Notes: generated by a model not told the origin, from the sequence alone. Shown: positions 34,833-43,766, counted from the stretch's first letter. The stretch is 64,000 bases of DNA from Streptomyces sp. NBC_01341 (GCF_035946055.1 NZ_CP108364.1:1860001-1924000), one strand, 5' to 3'. A program made the numbers and translations.

Positions 34833-34990
34833 GGCGCCGTCGTGTGAGGGTGGGGCGCCGCGAACGCGGGGGCCGTAGTACGACGCGGGGGTGCGACTGC
34901 CCGGACCGTCGCCCTAAGAAGCTGAAGCAACCAACACCTGGGTCGTCGCCGCAAATTAGCTACAGCCCGACGGCAATTCTCTCCTGGGCG

Positions 34991-35998
34991 CTACCGGGGC
35001 GGACGGGTGGTGGAACCGCGTACCACCAGTTCCGGTTCGAACAGGAGCTCGTCGGAAGGCACCGTACGCCCGGCGATCTGCACCGAAAGCAACTCGACGG
35101 CGGCCCGCCCCATGGCCTCGATCGGCTGCCGCACCGTGGTCAGGGGCGGCTCGGTGCAGTTCATGAACGCCGAATCGTCATAGCCGACGACGGAGACGTC
35201 CCCGGGGACGGACAGTCCGCGGCGACGCGCCGCCCGCACCGCCCCGAGAGCCAGCGGGTCGCTGGCGCAGATGATGCCGGTGACGCCGTGCTCCAGCAGC
35301 CGCATCGCCGCGGCCTGGCCGCCCTCGAGCGAGAACATGGCACGTGCCACCCACTCGTCCGGCACCGTGACCCCCGACTGCTCGGCCAGCGCACGGGCGG
35401 CGGCCAGTTTTCGCTGGGAGGGCACGTGATCGGCCGGGCCGAGGACGAACCCGATCTTCTCGTGTCCCAGGGAGACGAGGTGGCGCCACGCCTGCTCGAC
35501 GGCCACCGAGTCGTCGCACGAGACCGCGGGGAAGCCGAGACGAGCTATGGCCGCGTTGATCAGCACGACCGGGATCTTGCGGTCGGCGAGCACCTTGTAG
35601 TGATCGTGGGGGGCGTCGGCCTGGGCGTAGAGCCCACCGGCGAACACGACTCCTGATACCTGCTGCTGGAGCAGCAGTTCGACGTAGTCGGCCTCGGAGA
35701 CGCCCCCTTTGGTCTGCGTGCAGAGGACCGGGGTCAGCCCCTGCTGGGCGAGCGCGCCACCGACCACTTCGGCGAAGGCCGGGAAGATGGGGTTCTGCAG
35801 TTCCGGCAGGACCAGTCCGACCAGTCGGGCCCGCTCACCGCGGAGCTGCGTGGGACGTTCGTATCCGAGGACGTCGAGGGCGGAGAGGACGGCTTGCCGT
35901 GTGGCGTCGGAGACGCCCGGCTTGCCGTTCAGCACGCGGCTGACCGTGGCCTCGCTGACCCCTACTTTCTTGGCAACCTGAGCAAGTCGTCGCGTCAT
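34991..35998 (-). CDS. LacI-family transcriptional regulator
   Basis: A 335-aa repressor. The helix-turn-helix opens the protein (RRLAQVAKKVGVSEATVSRV), with the hinge helix LNGKPGVSDATR through LDVLGYERP. The periplasmic-binding-like sensor domain follows (VGLVLPELQNPIFPAFAEVV, VSGVVFAGGLYAQADAPHDH, ALGAVRAARRRGLSVPGDVS, VVGYDDSAFM) and ends SVQIAGRTVPSDELLFEPEL. Ligands in the family are sugars or nucleosides. Start ATG at 35998; the longer upstream frame is shadow. Direct repeats of GCGCAA right before the start may be its operator. Its regulon is not visible here. Confidence 0.9.
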   Translation of the reverse strand: MTRRLAQVAKKVGVSEATVSRVLNGKPGVSDATRQAVLSALDVLGYERPTQLRGERARLVGLVLPELQNPIFPAFAEVVGGALAQQGLTPVLCTQTKGGVSEADYVELLLQQQVSGVVFAGGLYAQADAPHDHYKVLADRKIPVVLINAAIARLGFPAVSCDDSVAVEQAWRHLVSLGHEKIGFVLGPADHVPSQRKLAAARALAEQSGVTVPDEWVARAMFSLEGGQAAAMRLLEHGVTGIICASDPLALGAVRAARRRGLSVPGDVSVVGYDDSAFMNCTEPPLTTVRQPIEAMGRAAVELLSVQIAGRTVPSDELLFEPELVVRGSTTRPPR

Positions 35999-36000
35999 GA

Positions 36001-36035
36001 ACGCAAGATTAGCGCAAGAAGCGCAAACAGATTGC
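36001..36035. promoter_or_regulatory. GCGCAA repeats and GCAA-N5-TTGC before the LacI gene
   Basis: ACGCAA at 36001, GCGCAA at 36012 and 36021, and an inverted pair GCAA-ACAGA-TTGC at 36023-36035, all within 40 bases of the LacI gene start. LacI proteins often bind repeats with TTGC/GCAA cores and repress their own gene. Confidence 0.45.
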
Positions 36036-36280
36036 ATGGAGTCGGATGCCCAGAGAACGCTCACAGACGCGGCTCCCGAAGGCAAGGGCTCCGGTGGCGC
36101 CGGTCTTCGGCCGAACCTGGCCGACGCGCTGCCTTCACGGTCCACCAGCCCCTCGCGCGGACGGGCCCCCGCGCCGGACTGCGGGGTAACACCCGGACTC
36201 GGTCGCACACCGTCGGCCACCGACCATGATCGGGCACGAGGGCCGGGCTTCGGCGGCCGACCGTCGGCGATCAGCTCCAG

Positions 36281-36388
36281 TGATCAGACGTTCGTGATCA
36301 AGCGTTCGTGATCAAGCGTTCGTGATCAGCATGGGTGACCAGGCGTACGTGGTCAGGGGCGGTGAGCGCCGGCGGTGACCAGCTGTCG
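36281..36388. repeat. Tandem 13-14-base repeats (TGATCAAGCGTTCG) before the sensor kinase
   Basis: About eight copies in a row. The first three are TGATCAGACGTTCG, TGATCAAGCGTTCG and TGATCAAGCGTTCG, then increasingly degenerate copies each starting TGA or TGG (for example TGACCAGGCGTACG at 36336). They end about 63 bases before the kinase start. Such arrays can be multi-copy operator sites; the period is a bit more than one helical turn. Confidence 0.75.
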
Positions 36389-36451
36389 TGGTGACAAGAC
36401 CGAACCGCGCAGATTTCGGGAAGGCCGCGTTCGGCATCTACCGTTCGCACG

Positions 36452-38182
36452 ATGAGCGCCCCACCGACCACCCCGCGGGGACCGCGCCGGTTCGGCCGGC
36501 CGAGACGGGTCTTCTCGCAGGTCCTCCTGATGCAGCTGGCCATCGTCACCGGAGTCACCGTTCTCGCCACCGGGCTCTTCCTGGCGCCGCTCAGTGCGCA
36601 GCTGGACGACCAGGCCATGCGACGCGCCCTGGCCATCGCGCAGAGTACGGCGGCGCAACCGCAGATCGCCGAGTCCCTGCTCACGACCGAAGCGAGCCCA
36701 CAGGGCCCCGTCCAGACCGCCGCCGAACGGATCCGGCGGTCGACCGGCGCCGAATACATCGTGATCATGGATGTGCGCGGGGTGCGCTGGTCCCACACCG
36801 ATACCTCCCGCATCGGCGGCGTCGTCTCGACCGACCCCGGCACCGCGCTCGCCGGCAGGCCGGTGATGGAGATCGACAGCGGCACGCTCGGCCGGTCTGC
36901 ACGCGGCAAGGTGCCGCTGCGCGACGGATCGGACCGTGTCATCGGGGCCGTCTCGGTCGGCATCGCGTACGACAGCGTCCGCGCCCGGCTGCTCTCCGTG
37001 ATCCCCGGTCTCCTCGCCTACGCCGGCGGGGCACTCGCTGTGGGCGCCCTGGCCGCCTATCTCATCTCCCGGCGCCTCCAGCGGCAGACCCACGATCTGG
37101 CGTTCTCCGACATCTCCGCGCTGCTGACAGAGCGTGAGGCCATGCTGCACAGCATCCGTGAGGGCGTCGTCGCGCTGGACCGCACCGGGCACATCAGGCT
37201 CCTGAACGACGAAGCCCAGCGCCTGCTCGGCCTCGGCCCGGACGCCGCGGGCAAGAAGCTCGAGGAGGCCCTGGGTCCAGGCCGGACGGCCGATGTGCTG
37301 GCAGGGAGGGTCGTCGGCGACGACCTGATGACCGTACGCGGCAGCCGTGTGCTCCTCGCCAACCGGATGCCGACCGACGACGGCGGAGCCGTCGCCACCC
37401 TGCGGGACCGCACGGAGCTCGAGTACCTCGGCCGCGAACTCGACTCCACCCGCGGCCTCATCGACGCGCTGCGCGCTCAGGACCACGAGCACGCGAACCG
37501 TCTGCACACCCTCCTGGGGCTCCTGGAGCTGGAGATGCACGAGGATGCGATGGAGTTCGTCACGGAAGTCGTCGGCGTCCACCGGGCGACGGCCGAGCAG
37601 GTCACCGAGAAGGTGCACGACCCTCTGCTGGCCTCGCTCCTCGTCGGCAAGGCGACCGTGGCCGCGGAGCGGGGTGTCGCCCTGCGAATCGCGCCGGGGT
37701 CGTTGCTGCCGGACCGGCTGGTGGATCCACGGGGCCTTGTCACAGTCCTCGGTAACCTCGTGGACAACGCCTTGGACGCGGCTGCGGGATCCGCCGACGC
37801 CCGGATCGAGGTGGGGCTGCGCGCCGAAGGGCGTACCGCGGTTCTGCGGGTGCGCGACAGCGGGCCGGGCGTGGCTGCGGAGGACCGGGAACGCATCTTC
37901 ACCGAGGGCTGGTCGACCAAGGAGGTTCCGGCCCACGGCAAGCGGGGCCTTGGACTACCCCTCGTACGCCGGTTCGCGGAGCGACAGGGAGGCAGCGTCT
38001 CCGTGACGGGCGCCGACGAGGGCGGGGCGGTGTTCACCGTCGTCCTCCCCGAGGCGCTGCGCGAGACGACGCCGGGATCGGAACCCGGGCCGGACCCGAC
38101 GGGCGAGGACCAGCCGAGTATCTCCGGTCCCTGCGGCCCGTCGGCCCGAGCACAGTCAGCCAAGTCTGGAGAAGCCCTGTGA
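36452..38182 (+). CDS. CitA/DcuS-like sensor histidine kinase
   Basis: A 576-aa sensor kinase. TM1 at about 23-45 (VFSQVLLMQLAIVTGVTVLA), a periplasmic PAS-like (PASC/Cache) domain (about 48-175, with ADD-like SAQLDDQAMRRALAIAQ and DVRGVRWSHTDTSRIGGV), TM2 at about 176-200, a cytoplasmic PAS domain (about 215-320), a SpoOB-type dimerisation helix with the phospho-His in DHEHANRLHTLLGLLEL, and HATPase_c (NLVDNALDAA, DSGPGVAAED, GLGLPLVRR). This architecture matches sensors of citrate and C4-dicarboxylates. It overlaps the regulator gene by four bases. A Pro/Ser/Gly-rich tail of about 45 residues is extra. Confidence 0.9.
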   Translation: MSAPPTTPRGPRRFGRPRRVFSQVLLMQLAIVTGVTVLATGLFLAPLSAQLDDQAMRRALAIAQSTAAQPQIAESLLTTEASPQGPVQTAAERIRRSTGAEYIVIMDVRGVRWSHTDTSRIGGVVSTDPGTALAGRPVMEIDSGTLGRSARGKVPLRDGSDRVIGAVSVGIAYDSVRARLLSVIPGLLAYAGGALAVGALAAYLISRRLQRQTHDLAFSDISALLTEREAMLHSIREGVVALDRTGHIRLLNDEAQRLLGLGPDAAGKKLEEALGPGRTADVLAGRVVGDDLMTVRGSRVLLANRMPTDDGGAVATLRDRTELEYLGRELDSTRGLIDALRAQDHEHANRLHTLLGLLELEMHEDAMEFVTEVVGVHRATAEQVTEKVHDPLLASLLVGKATVAAERGVALRIAPGSLLPDRLVDPRGLVTVLGNLVDNALDAAAGSADARIEVGLRAEGRTAVLRVRDSGPGVAAEDRERIFTEGWSTKEVPAHGKRGLGLPLVRRFAERQGGSVSVTGADEGGAVFTVVLPEALRETTPGSEPGPDPTGEDQPSISGPCGPSARAQSAKSGEAL

Positions 38183-38856
38183 TCGAGGTCCTCGTCGTGG
38201 ACGACGACGTACGGGTGGCCCGCATCAACGCGGCCTACGCCGCCAAGGTGCCCGGATTCCGCGTGGCCGCCGTGGCACATTCCGCTGCCGAGGCTCTCGC
38301 CCGGGTCGGAGAGATGCCGATCGACCTGATCCTGCTCGACCACTACCTGCCGGACCGCAACGGCCTGTCCGTGGTGAGGGAGTTGCGCGAACTGGGTCAC
38401 CAGGCCGACGTGATCATGGTGACCGCGGCCCGCGACGTCGCCACCGTCCAGGCCGCGATGCGCCACGGTGCCCTTCAGTATCTGGTGAAGCCGTTCGCGT
38501 ACGCCGGGCTCCGCACCAAGCTGGAGGCGTACGCGGCGTTGCGTTGCACCTTCGAGAGCGGCGGCGAGGCCGAGCAGACCGAGGTGGACCGCTTGTTCGG
38601 CGCTCTGTGGGCGCCGGGCGAATCAGGCCTGCCGAAAGGGCACTCGCCGACGACAGCGGAACTCGTCCGTCAGTCCCTTCGTTCGGCCGACGGGCCGCTC
38701 TCCGCTCAGGAGATCGCGGAACGCGTCGGCATGAGCAGGCAGACGGCCCAGCGCTACCTCAAGCTTTTGGAACGCACAGGCCGGGTGCGGCTGACCCTGA
38801 AGTACGGCGAGACGGGCCGCCCCGAACACCGGTACACCTGGGCCACGAAATCCTGA
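38179..38856 (+). CDS. CitB/DcuR-like response regulator
   Basis: A 225-aa regulator. The receiver domain (1-125) has the phosphoacceptor Asp54 (LILLDHYLPDRNG), Thr in MVTAARD and Lys in LVKPFAYAGLR. The output part (about 150-225) has the helix-turn-helix LSAQEIAERVGMSRQTAQRY found in CitB/DcuR regulators. The GTG start overlaps the kinase stop (GTGA). It probably acts on transporter or metabolic genes for citrate or dicarboxylates; the tandem repeats upstream of the kinase are candidate sites. Confidence 0.9.
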   Translation: MIEVLVVDDDVRVARINAAYAAKVPGFRVAAVAHSAAEALARVGEMPIDLILLDHYLPDRNGLSVVRELRELGHQADVIMVTAARDVATVQAAMRHGALQYLVKPFAYAGLRTKLEAYAALRCTFESGGEAEQTEVDRLFGALWAPGESGLPKGHSPTTAELVRQSLRSADGPLSAQEIAERVGMSRQTAQRYLKLLERTGRVRLTLKYGETGRPEHRYTWATKS

Positions 38857-38894
38857 GCTCCGCCGGAGCGGGCCTCTGAAGTCTGCGCGGAGGA

Positions 38895-38965
38895 GTCCGG
38901 CGGCACGGCCAGTGCACGCGACCCAGCCGGTCCGGCGGCACACCCAGTGCGCGCAACGCCAGCCG
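38895..38965. repeat. Two-copy direct repeat of about 35 bases
   Basis: Copies at 38895-38929 and 38930-38965, both opening GTCCGGCGGCAC and holding CCAGTGC, closing AGCCG; four or five differences. It lies in the 265-base convergent gap between the response regulator and the symporter gene. Confidence 0.6.
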
Positions 38966-39101
38966 GGCATCCCAACTCTGCAGAAGGGCGGCCGGGACGG
39001 CGGTGCGCTCGCAAGACCGGGCACTGGGCACTCCCGCCGCCCCGCGGGCCCTCAGGGTCTCCTGGATCCCAACAGCCGCGAAGCCAAGGCCACGATCCGA
39101 A

Positions 39102-39123
39102 AGCCCCGCCGCTCGCCGGGGCT
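39102..39123. terminator. Short hairpin at the end of the symporter gene
   Basis: AGCCCC, a 10-base loop, GGGGCT, overlapping the stop of the minus-strand symporter gene. Short stem; a weak call. Confidence 0.35.
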
Positions 39124-40714
39124 ACGCCGCCCCCGCTCCGGTGAGCGCCCGGACCTCCGTCTCCGCGTGCTTCGCCGTGTCCGGAGGTTCGGAGGACGTG
39201 ACGGTGCCGATCCAGCCCGCCAGGAATCCGGCCGGAATAGACACCAGTCCGGGGTTCTCCAGCGGGAACACGGCGAAGTCCACACCGGGGAAAAGTGACG
39301 CCGGCCCCCCGCTGACGACCGGCGAGAGCAGCACGAGCAGGATCGCCGGGAACAGTCCGCCGTACACAGCCCAGACCGCTCCCCGGGTAGTGAAGTTCCG
39401 CCAGAACAGCGAGTAGAGCAGCGCCGGGAGGTTGGCCGAAGCAGCGACCGCGAAGGCCAGCCCCACCAGGAAGGCGACGTTCAGGTTCTGCGCGAGGAGA
39501 CCCAGCGCGATGGCCACCACCCCGACGCCGGCCGCTGCCACCCTTGCCACGCCTACCTCGCTGCGCTGCTTGGCACCCGGCCGACGGAAGGAGGCGTAGA
39601 GATCATGGGCGACGGACGCGGAGGAGGCGAGGGTGATGCCGGCGACGACGGCGAGAATCGTGGCGAAGGCGATGGCGGCCGCCACGGCGAAGAGCACCGT
39701 GCCTCCCGTTGAGCCCTCCCCGCCTCCCAGGACCAGCGCGAGAAGCGGAACCGCCGTGTTCCCGGAGGCATTCGACGCACGGACATCGGCCGAACCCACG
39801 AGCGCGGCAGCTCCGAAGCCGAGGACGATCGTCATCAGGTAGAAGCTGCCGATCAGGCCGATGGACCAGACGACGGAGCGACGGGCCGCGCGCGCCGTCG
39901 GCACGGTGTAGAAGCGCGACAGGATGTGCGGCAGGCCCGCCGTTCCGAGGACGAGTGCCAGGCCGAGGCTGATGAAGTCGAAGCGCGCGGTCCAGCTGCC
40001 GCCGTACCTGAGCCCTGGCGCGAGGAAGTCCTTGCCGTGGCCGCTGCGGTCGGCGGCGGTGGTGAGGAGAGCGTTGAAGTCCCCTCGGAAGTGCACGAGG
40101 ACGAGGACTGTGAGCGCTACGGCCCCGGCCATGAGCAGGACGGCCTTGACGATCTGGATCCAGGTCGTGGCACGCATACCGCCGAGGGACACGTAGATCA
40201 CCATGAGTGCTCCGACCCCGACCACCGTCCAGGACCGGGCGGTGCCGCTCGTACCACCCAGCAGCAGCGCGACAAGGCTTCCCGCGCCCACCATCTGCGC
40301 CACGAGGTACAGCACCGAGACGGTGACGGACGACGTCCCCACCGCCGTACGCACGGGGCGCTCCGCCATACGGGCGGCGACCACGTCCGCGAGCGTGAAA
40401 CGCCCGCAGTTCCGCACGAGTTCCGCGACCAGGAGCAGGACGACCAGCCAGGCCACAAGGAAGCCGACCGAGTAGAGCATGCCGTCGTAGCCGAAGAGCG
40501 CGATCAGCCCCGAGATGCCGAGGAAGGAAGCGGCGGACATGTAGTCCCCGGCGATGGCGAACCCGTTCTCCATGGGTGAGAACAACCGGCCTCCGGCGTA
40601 GAACTCCTCTGCGGAGCCCTGCCGGTTCCGGCTCACCCAAGTCGTGATGCCGAGCGTAACGGCGATGAACACGCTGAACAGCAGCAGCGCCAGCGTCTGG
40701 TGGTTCCCGCTCAC
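39122..40714 (-). CDS. Sodium:solute symporter (cation/acetate symporter ActP-like)
   Basis: A 530-aa SSS-family transporter with about 13 membrane helices. The signature region is present (RSWTVVGVGALMVIYVSLGG, TTWIQIVKAVLLMAG) along with the N-terminal FYAGGRLFSPMENGFAIAGDYMSAASFLG, typical of ActP-type acetate/pyruvate permeases. It imports acetate or a related monocarboxylate with a cation. The GTG start overlaps the stop of the DUF485 gene (GTGA), so the small protein is translated first. DUF485 proteins routinely accompany these symporters. Confidence 0.9.
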   Translation of the reverse strand: MSGNHQTLALLLFSVFIAVTLGITTWVSRNRQGSAEEFYAGGRLFSPMENGFAIAGDYMSAASFLGISGLIALFGYDGMLYSVGFLVAWLVVLLLVAELVRNCGRFTLADVVAARMAERPVRTAVGTSSVTVSVLYLVAQMVGAGSLVALLLGGTSGTARSWTVVGVGALMVIYVSLGGMRATTWIQIVKAVLLMAGAVALTVLVLVHFRGDFNALLTTAADRSGHGKDFLAPGLRYGGSWTARFDFISLGLALVLGTAGLPHILSRFYTVPTARAARRSVVWSIGLIGSFYLMTIVLGFGAAALVGSADVRASNASGNTAVPLLALVLGGGEGSTGGTVLFAVAAAIAFATILAVVAGITLASSASVAHDLYASFRRPGAKQRSEVGVARVAAAGVGVVAIALGLLAQNLNVAFLVGLAFAVAASANLPALLYSLFWRNFTTRGAVWAVYGGLFPAILLVLLSPVVSGGPASLFPGVDFAVFPLENPGLVSIPAGFLAGWIGTVTSSEPPDTAKHAETEVRALTGAGAA

Positions 40715-41187
40715 CGGCTGATCCCTCTTGTCATCTCCTGTGTCTCCCAACGCAGTTCCAACGCAGCCCGGTCACGGTGCAACCGCGCATGACGCGCGTA
40801 CGCCCAGGTGAGGAGGAAGGTCGTGAGGAACTGTCCCAGCCCCGCCACCATCGCCACGTTGAGCGCTCCGGCCACGGGGTGCGCCATCAGGCCATGAGCC
40901 GCGGTGGCCGCGATGACATAGGCGAGGTACCAGAGCAGGAACGCGGCAGCCGCAGGTACGACGAACCGCCTGTACCGGCGCCGTACTTCGCGAAAGGCCG
41001 GACTGTTCTGCACCTCCAGATAGATCTCGGCCGCGCTGTACTCATGCCGTGCCCCCGCATGGGACCAGCCGTCCCCGGCCGTACTGCCTCCCGCGCCGTC
41101 CGGCTCGCCCCACCCGGCGGCCGGCGCCTCGTACCACGGGTCGTCGAGCCGCAGTCCTGCGGCGTCCGGCCCTGCTTCCTTCTCCAC
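40711..41187 (-). CDS. DUF485 family membrane protein (symporter partner)
   Basis: A 158-aa protein. The first 65 residues are polar (to AGARHEYSAAEIYLEVQNSP). The DUF485 domain follows: FREVRRRYRRFVVPAAAAFL, a helix (FLLWYLAYVIAATAAHGLMA), a second helix (LNVAMVAGLGQFLTTFLLTW) and the tail YARHARLHRDRAALELRWET. It is thought to assist the acetate symporter. The best start is GTG at 41187 after GGGAG. It is divergent from nothing; it heads the operon with actP-like gene. Confidence 0.85.
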   Translation of the reverse strand: MEKEAGPDAAGLRLDDPWYEAPAAGWGEPDGAGGSTAGDGWSHAGARHEYSAAEIYLEVQNSPAFREVRRRYRRFVVPAAAAFLLWYLAYVIAATAAHGLMAHPVAGALNVAMVAGLGQFLTTFLLTWAYARHARLHRDRAALELRWETQEMTRGISR

Positions 41188-41283
41188 CAACAACTCCCTT
41201 GTCCACGAGCCTTTTCGGCCGCGTAGCCAAGAATGGGCAGATCGGGAAGATCCCGGGCACTTCATTCGTCGTGCTTCACCATT

Positions 41284-41961
41284 TCAGGTGACGGAAGTCC
41301 CGGGTGGGTGTGCGATCCCCCTGCCGTAGGCATAGCGCACGGCTCCTGTTCGGTCGCGCGCCCCCGTCTTGGCGAAGAGGTTGTTGATGTGCGTCTTCAC
41401 CGTGGCCCGCGAGATGTGGAGGGTGCGGGCTATCTCCGCGTTGGAGAGCCCGTCCGCGATGAGGATCAGCACCTCGGCCTCGCGGGGCGTGATCCCGTCG
41501 GGCAGTTCGGACGGGGCCGGGGAACCCGACAGGACGGCCTGGGCGGTGACCCGCTCAAGCAGCCTGCGCTGCACCTTCGGTGACAGCCCCGCCTCACCGG
41601 ACAACACCGCCTGGATGGCCTGCGCGATCTCCTCGCCGCGGGCGTCCTTGGTCAGATAGCCACGAGCACCCGCCTGCAGAGCGGTGAACAGGGAGTCGTC
41701 GTCGGCGAAGGTCGTGAGGACTACCACCTGAGTACGCGGATGCTCCCGGCGGATGCGACGAGTCGCCTCGACCCCATCGCATCTCGGCATCCGGAGGTCC
41801 ATCAGGACCACGTCGGGCGCCTTCTCCTCGACGAGGGCGACCGCTTCCTCCCCGTCCTTGGCCGCCCCCACGACATCGATTCCGGGCAGCAGTCCCAGCA
41901 GCATGACGATGCCCTCGCGGACGACCGACTGGTCGTCGGCGACCACCACCCGCGCGGTCAC
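41284..41961 (-). CDS. NarL/LuxR-family response regulator
   Basis: A 225-aa regulator. Receiver domain with Asp55 (VVLMDLRMPRCDG), Thr in LTTFADDD, Lys in LTKDARGEE. The C-terminal LuxR helix-turn-helix reads LPDGITPREAEVLILIADGL, then SNAEIARTLHISRATVKTHI. The GTG start overlaps the kinase stop. Targets may include the upstream membrane protein gene or the neighbouring DUF485-symporter operon, which follows 97 bases later on the same strand. Confidence 0.9.
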   Translation of the reverse strand: MTARVVVADDQSVVREGIVMLLGLLPGIDVVGAAKDGEEAVALVEEKAPDVVLMDLRMPRCDGVEATRRIRREHPRTQVVVLTTFADDDSLFTALQAGARGYLTKDARGEEIAQAIQAVLSGEAGLSPKVQRRLLERVTAQAVLSGSPAPSELPDGITPREAEVLILIADGLSNAEIARTLHISRATVKTHINNLFAKTGARDRTGAVRYAYGRGIAHPPGTSVT

Positions 41962-43121
41962 GCGGGAACCCGCAGACTCACCACGAACCCCTCCTCGTCC
42001 GGTCTTGCCTCCAGGGTGCCGCCGAGCAGCTCGGCGCGCTCCCTCATCCCGAGAAGACCGTAACCGGACCCACTGTCAGCGAGGTCCGCACCTGGACGGT
42101 TACCCCCGGCGTCCCGAACCTCAAGTGCCACTGACTCCGGCCCGTACTCCAGGCGGACGAACACGGCCGCCCCGGGGGCATGCTTCCGGGTGTTCGTCAG
42201 CGCCTCCTGGGCGACTCTGCGGACCGTCTGCGACGCCTCCGCGGTAAGCTCCCGGCGCTCCCCTGCCACGGACACCTCGGCCGGCTCGCCGGCGACCAAT
42301 TGTCTCAGGAACTCCTCAACCGGAGTCAACTCCCCACGCAACGCGGAGAGCGCCTGGCGCGTCTCGGCGAGACCCTCACGCGCCATGGCCCGCGCGGCCA
42401 CCACCCTCTCCAGCACCTGATCACGGAATGGCCCGGCAGGCTCCCGCTCGATCAGCAGCCTGGCCGCCTCCAAATGCACCAGTTGTGCAGACAGGCTGTG
42501 GGCGAGTACGTCGTGGATCTCGCGGGCAATCCTGGATCTCTCCGCCAGGGCGGCCGTCCCTGCTTCTGCTTCGCGGGCGGCCCTTTCCTGGGCGAGGAGC
42601 CTCTGGGAACTGCCACGGGCCTCCGCGTCGAGTCGCAGCACGTATCCGCCCAGGCAGAGGCTGCCCGTGGTAATGGCTGTGGTCAGCCAGCCGTCCTGTT
42701 TCACAGCGGCGTAGGCGACGAGCGCCACCGCCGTGAAAGGTACCCCGGCCGAGAGCGGAAGGCGCTCCAGCGCGATCATGGCGCAGCCGCACCACAACGC
42801 CACCGCGAGCGCGCCCGCCCCCGCCTCCAGGGCCCCGAACGCCACCGCCATCAGCAACACCAGCAACCCGAGAGAGGGCCACAGCCGGTGTTCCCTGGAG
42901 GTGCGGAAGAACGCCCTGCCCGCCATCGCGCAGCCGACTGTCAGCACCAGACCGATCGCGATCTGCCACAGCGCGAACCGGCCGCCGGAGAAGGCGGACC
43001 AGAGGAGACCGATCAGGACCGCGCTCCACACGATCCGTGCGATCACCGCCCGGCTGCGGGCCTGGGGCGCCCTGGTGAGAGCTTCTCTCGAAGGCCAGCC
43101 CGTCCACGTACTCCGCATCAC
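41958..43121 (-). CDS. NarL-type sensor histidine kinase (HisKA_3)
   Basis: A 387-aa membrane kinase. Five or six membrane helices fill about 28-170 with hardly any loop, so the ligand is probably sensed in the membrane or from neighbours. The HisKA_3 motif reads ALAERSRIAREIHDVLAHSL with the phospho-His in EIHDVLAH. The HATPase_c has EALTNTRKHAPG and the G-box GSGYGLLGMRERAELLGG. The GTG at 43121 and the ATG next to it both overlap the stop of the DUF1453 gene; the three genes are one operon. Confidence 0.88.
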   Translation of the reverse strand: MMRSTWTGWPSREALTRAPQARSRAVIARIVWSAVLIGLLWSAFSGGRFALWQIAIGLVLTVGCAMAGRAFFRTSREHRLWPSLGLLVLLMAVAFGALEAGAGALAVALWCGCAMIALERLPLSAGVPFTAVALVAYAAVKQDGWLTTAITTGSLCLGGYVLRLDAEARGSSQRLLAQERAAREAEAGTAALAERSRIAREIHDVLAHSLSAQLVHLEAARLLIEREPAGPFRDQVLERVVAARAMAREGLAETRQALSALRGELTPVEEFLRQLVAGEPAEVSVAGERRELTAEASQTVRRVAQEALTNTRKHAPGAAVFVRLEYGPESVALEVRDAGGNRPGADLADSGSGYGLLGMRERAELLGGTLEARPDEEGFVVSLRVPA

Positions 43122-43645
43122 GCGCGGCCCTTCCCCATGCTCTGCGCGGACGTTGGCGGCATGACGCCCGCTGCGACACCGTACTGCTCACGCAGCCCCC
43201 GGGCCCGCAGGACCAGCACGCCGCTGCGGGCCAGCAGCATCGCTGCCAGCGAGACGAGCAGGGCCGCCGTGCCCTGATGTATGCCGAGGGCGAGGGTGAC
43301 GGCTGCGAGGGATGCGCGCAGGCCCATGCCGGCGGCCCACACGAAGAGAGTGGCCCTGGTCCCTCGGCTCCAGACCGACGCGTCGGTCTCCTGCCACAGC
43401 CGGGCGGTCCAGCCCCAGCCTGCACCGGTGACCAGCCCCACCAGCAGACCCATGCCGAGCATCGCACCGGACATCGCTTCGTGACGAGGGTCGATGACGC
43501 CGTCGTTCTTCAGGGCGACGAGCATCAGAACGGCCGGCAGCAGCCACCAGCGCCGCTCGTCACCGACCCGCTGGGTCGAGAACTGGCGCACGACGAGAAG
43601 CGCGACGACCGCGCAGATCACCAGAACGTCGAAGAACCCTGCCAT
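43118..43645 (-). CDS. DUF1453-like membrane protein
   Basis: A 175-aa protein with about five membrane helices: FFDVLVICAVVALLVVRQF, WWLLPAVLMLVALKNDG, SGAMLGMGLLVGLVTGAGWG, ATLFVWAAGMGLRASLAAVT, and GTAALLVSLAAMLLARSGVL. The pattern matches DUF1453/CcdC-like proteins. It is the first gene of the operon with the NarL-type two-component system and may be part of the sensing unit. Function not known. Confidence 0.8.
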   Translation of the reverse strand: MAGFFDVLVICAVVALLVVRQFSTQRVGDERRWWLLPAVLMLVALKNDGVIDPRHEAMSGAMLGMGLLVGLVTGAGWGWTARLWQETDASVWSRGTRATLFVWAAGMGLRASLAAVTLALGIHQGTAALLVSLAAMLLARSGVLVLRARGLREQYGVAAGVMPPTSAQSMGKGRA

Positions 43646-43728
43646 GGCTGCCTCCGGGAGACGTGACGAAGTGTTGTCTTCGACGCTACGGAGGATCGGT
43701 GATCATGAGATCGGCCCAGGGGTTGACC

Positions 43729-43755
43729 GTGGGTGGAGAAACGCTCTCCACCCAC
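43729..43755. terminator. Hairpin after parE
   Basis: GTGGGTGGAGA, a 5-base loop, TCTCCACCCAC: a perfect 11-base stem 12 bases beyond the parE stop (minus strand). Confidence 0.65.
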
Positions 43756-43766
43756 GGGTGGAGAGG

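Larger units (their letters stand above)
35999..36451. other. Intergenic region between the LacI and CitA-like kinase genes
   Basis: About 450 bases. I see no credible gene. It contains GCGCAA repeats next to the LacI gene (36001-36035) and an array of 13-14-base tandem repeats (36281-36388) before the sensor kinase gene. Confidence 0.6.

Noticed and set aside
38895..38965. Two-copy direct repeat as a possible attachment site or CRISPR
   Set aside because: Only two adjacent copies, no spacer and no integrase or cas gene nearby.
41199..41208. A single TTGTCCACG before the DUF485 gene as a DnaA box
   Set aside because: One mismatch, not paired, no other support.
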